DNA from: Piscirickettsiaceae bacterium
GTDB taxonomy: Bacteria > Pseudomonadota > Gammaproteobacteria > Nitrosococcales > Methylophagaceae
NCBI GenBank assembly: GCA_018646825.1
Contig: JABGUA010000095.1
Coordinates: forward strand, 1 to 6,628
DNA: 6,628 bases
Direction: 5' to 3'
The translations under genes and the position numbers were made by a program. Below are positions 6,035 through 6,628 of the stretch, piece after piece (positions within the stretch are counted from its first letter, which is position 1; the number at the start of each line of letters is the position of its first letter). A model generated the notes under the pieces. It was not told the DNA's origin and searched no databases. It saw nothing but the letters and a program-made list of their open reading frames with translations.

Positions 6035-6628
6035 ATGTCAAAACGGCGTGTTGTAATAACAGGTCTCGGCGTGGTCACCCCCGTCGGCTTAAACGTCCAA
6101 GAGTCTTGGCAAAATATCTTAGCAGGCAAGAGTGGCGTTGCCCCCTTGACGGTCTTTGATACTAGCGAATTCTCCGTGCATTTTGGTGCCAGTGTTAAAG
6201 GGTTTGATATTACCGACCACATACCGAAAAAAGATGCAAAAAAAATGGATACCTTCATCCATTATGGCATCGCTGCAGGTAAAGAAGCGATAGAGGACTC
6301 AGGGTTAGAGGTTACTGATGATAATGCAGAACGCATCGGTGTTGCTATTGGTGCTGGCATCGGTGGTTTACCAGGTATTGAAGCAGGTTATGATGCATAT
6401 TTAGCCGGTGGCCCTAGGAAAATATCGCCGTTTTTTGTACCCAGCAATATTATCAACATGATTGCGGGTAACTTATCAATCATGTACGGCATGAAAGGGC
6501 CCAACACAGCCATTGTGACAGCGTGTTCAAGTGGCACCCATAATATTTCATCCGCAGGACGGATGATTCAATATGGCGATGCTGATGTCATGATTGCCGG
6601 TGGTGCTGAAATGTCGACATCAAAGACA
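6035..6628 (+). CDS. fabF: 3-oxoacyl-ACP synthase II (FabF, KAS II), 3' end cut off by the window
   Basis: FabF elongates acyl-ACP by condensation with malonyl-ACP. In E. coli it also carries the step from palmitoleate to cis-vaccenate, which helps adjust membrane fluidity with temperature. The first 198 codons are present with no stop; the full protein is usually about 412 residues. The N-terminus MSKRRVVITGLGVVTPVG, KKMDTFIHYG, the block GGPRKISPFFVPSNIINMIAG (126-145, then G) and the nucleophile Cys164 in VTACSSGTHN are visible. The two catalytic histidines lie beyond the window. The SPFFVPS and KRRVVITG features favour FabF over FabB, as does its position after acpP. ATG is preceded by AAGGA (6023-6027), seven bases upstream. 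A possible -10 TATACT (6011-6016) lies just after the terminator, but no -35 is seen outside the hairpin. Confidence 0.97.
   Translation, partial: MSKRRVVITGLGVVTPVGLNVQESWQNILAGKSGVAPLTVFDTSEFSVHFGASVKGFDITDHIPKKDAKKMDTFIHYGIAAGKEAIEDSGLEVTDDNAERIGVAIGAGIGGLPGIEAGYDAYLAGGPRKISPFFVPSNIINMIAGNLSIMYGMKGPNTAIVTACSSGTHNISSAGRMIQYGDADVMIAGGAEMSTSKT

Noticed and set aside
6010..6258. Minus-strand open frame opposite the start of fabF
   Set aside because: The + strand is clearly fabF from 6035, with strong family motifs; the minus frame has none.
1..6628. A novel system, mobile element, CRISPR array, tRNA or rRNA gene
   Set aside because: Every long frame is a known core gene, gaps are short, and no repeat array, transposase or tRNA-like fold was seen.

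Overview
The window is a stretch of core chromosome from a modestly AT-rich gammaproteobacterium. It carries the end of the purine gene purF, followed by the conserved yceD-rpmF-plsX-fabH-fabD-fabG-acpP-fabF cluster for ribosomal protein L32 and fatty acid/phospholipid synthesis. All genes are on the + strand. The proteins look most like the gammaproteobacterial forms: L32 has the MAVQKSKKS start and no zinc cysteines, YceD keeps a CxRC motif, and FabH, FabD, FabG, AcpP and FabF align nearly end to end with my recollection of the E. coli proteins. I cannot assign a genus from sequence alone.

Layout. Positions 1-1011 are the C-terminal two thirds of purF, cut by the window edge. Positions 1012-1125 are a short intergenic region with a promoter (TATAAT at 1110-1115) so close to the yceD ATG at 1126 that the mRNA would be almost leaderless. 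Next come yceD (1126-1650), a small hairpin, rpmF (1705-1890), plsX (1897-2916, forced TTG start), fabH (2913-3875, GTG start overlapping the plsX stop), fabD (3893-4834) and fabG (4831-5574, ATGA overlap). A 137-base gap follows, with an AT-rich stem-loop and a probable acpP promoter. acpP (5712-5948) is followed by a perfect 16-bp hairpin that looks like an intrinsic terminator. fabF starts at 6035 and runs off the end of the window after 198 codons, with its active-site Cys already present.

How the genes work together. FabD loads malonyl groups onto the acyl carrier protein (AcpP). FabH condenses acetyl-CoA with malonyl-ACP to start a chain, FabF elongates chains and FabG reduces the 3-keto intermediates. 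PlsX converts finished acyl-ACP to acyl-phosphate for phospholipid synthesis. YceD and L32 tie the cluster to ribosome production. The hairpins, rare start codons and overlaps suggest that output is graded, with L32 and ACP high and the enzymes lower.

I found no mobile element, CRISPR array, RNA gene or new system. The points worth a second look are the purF-yceD junction (synteny break, nested inverted repeats, possible trace of a lost maf/yceF gene), the near-leaderless yceD start, the forced TTG start of plsX, and the terminator between acpP and fabF.
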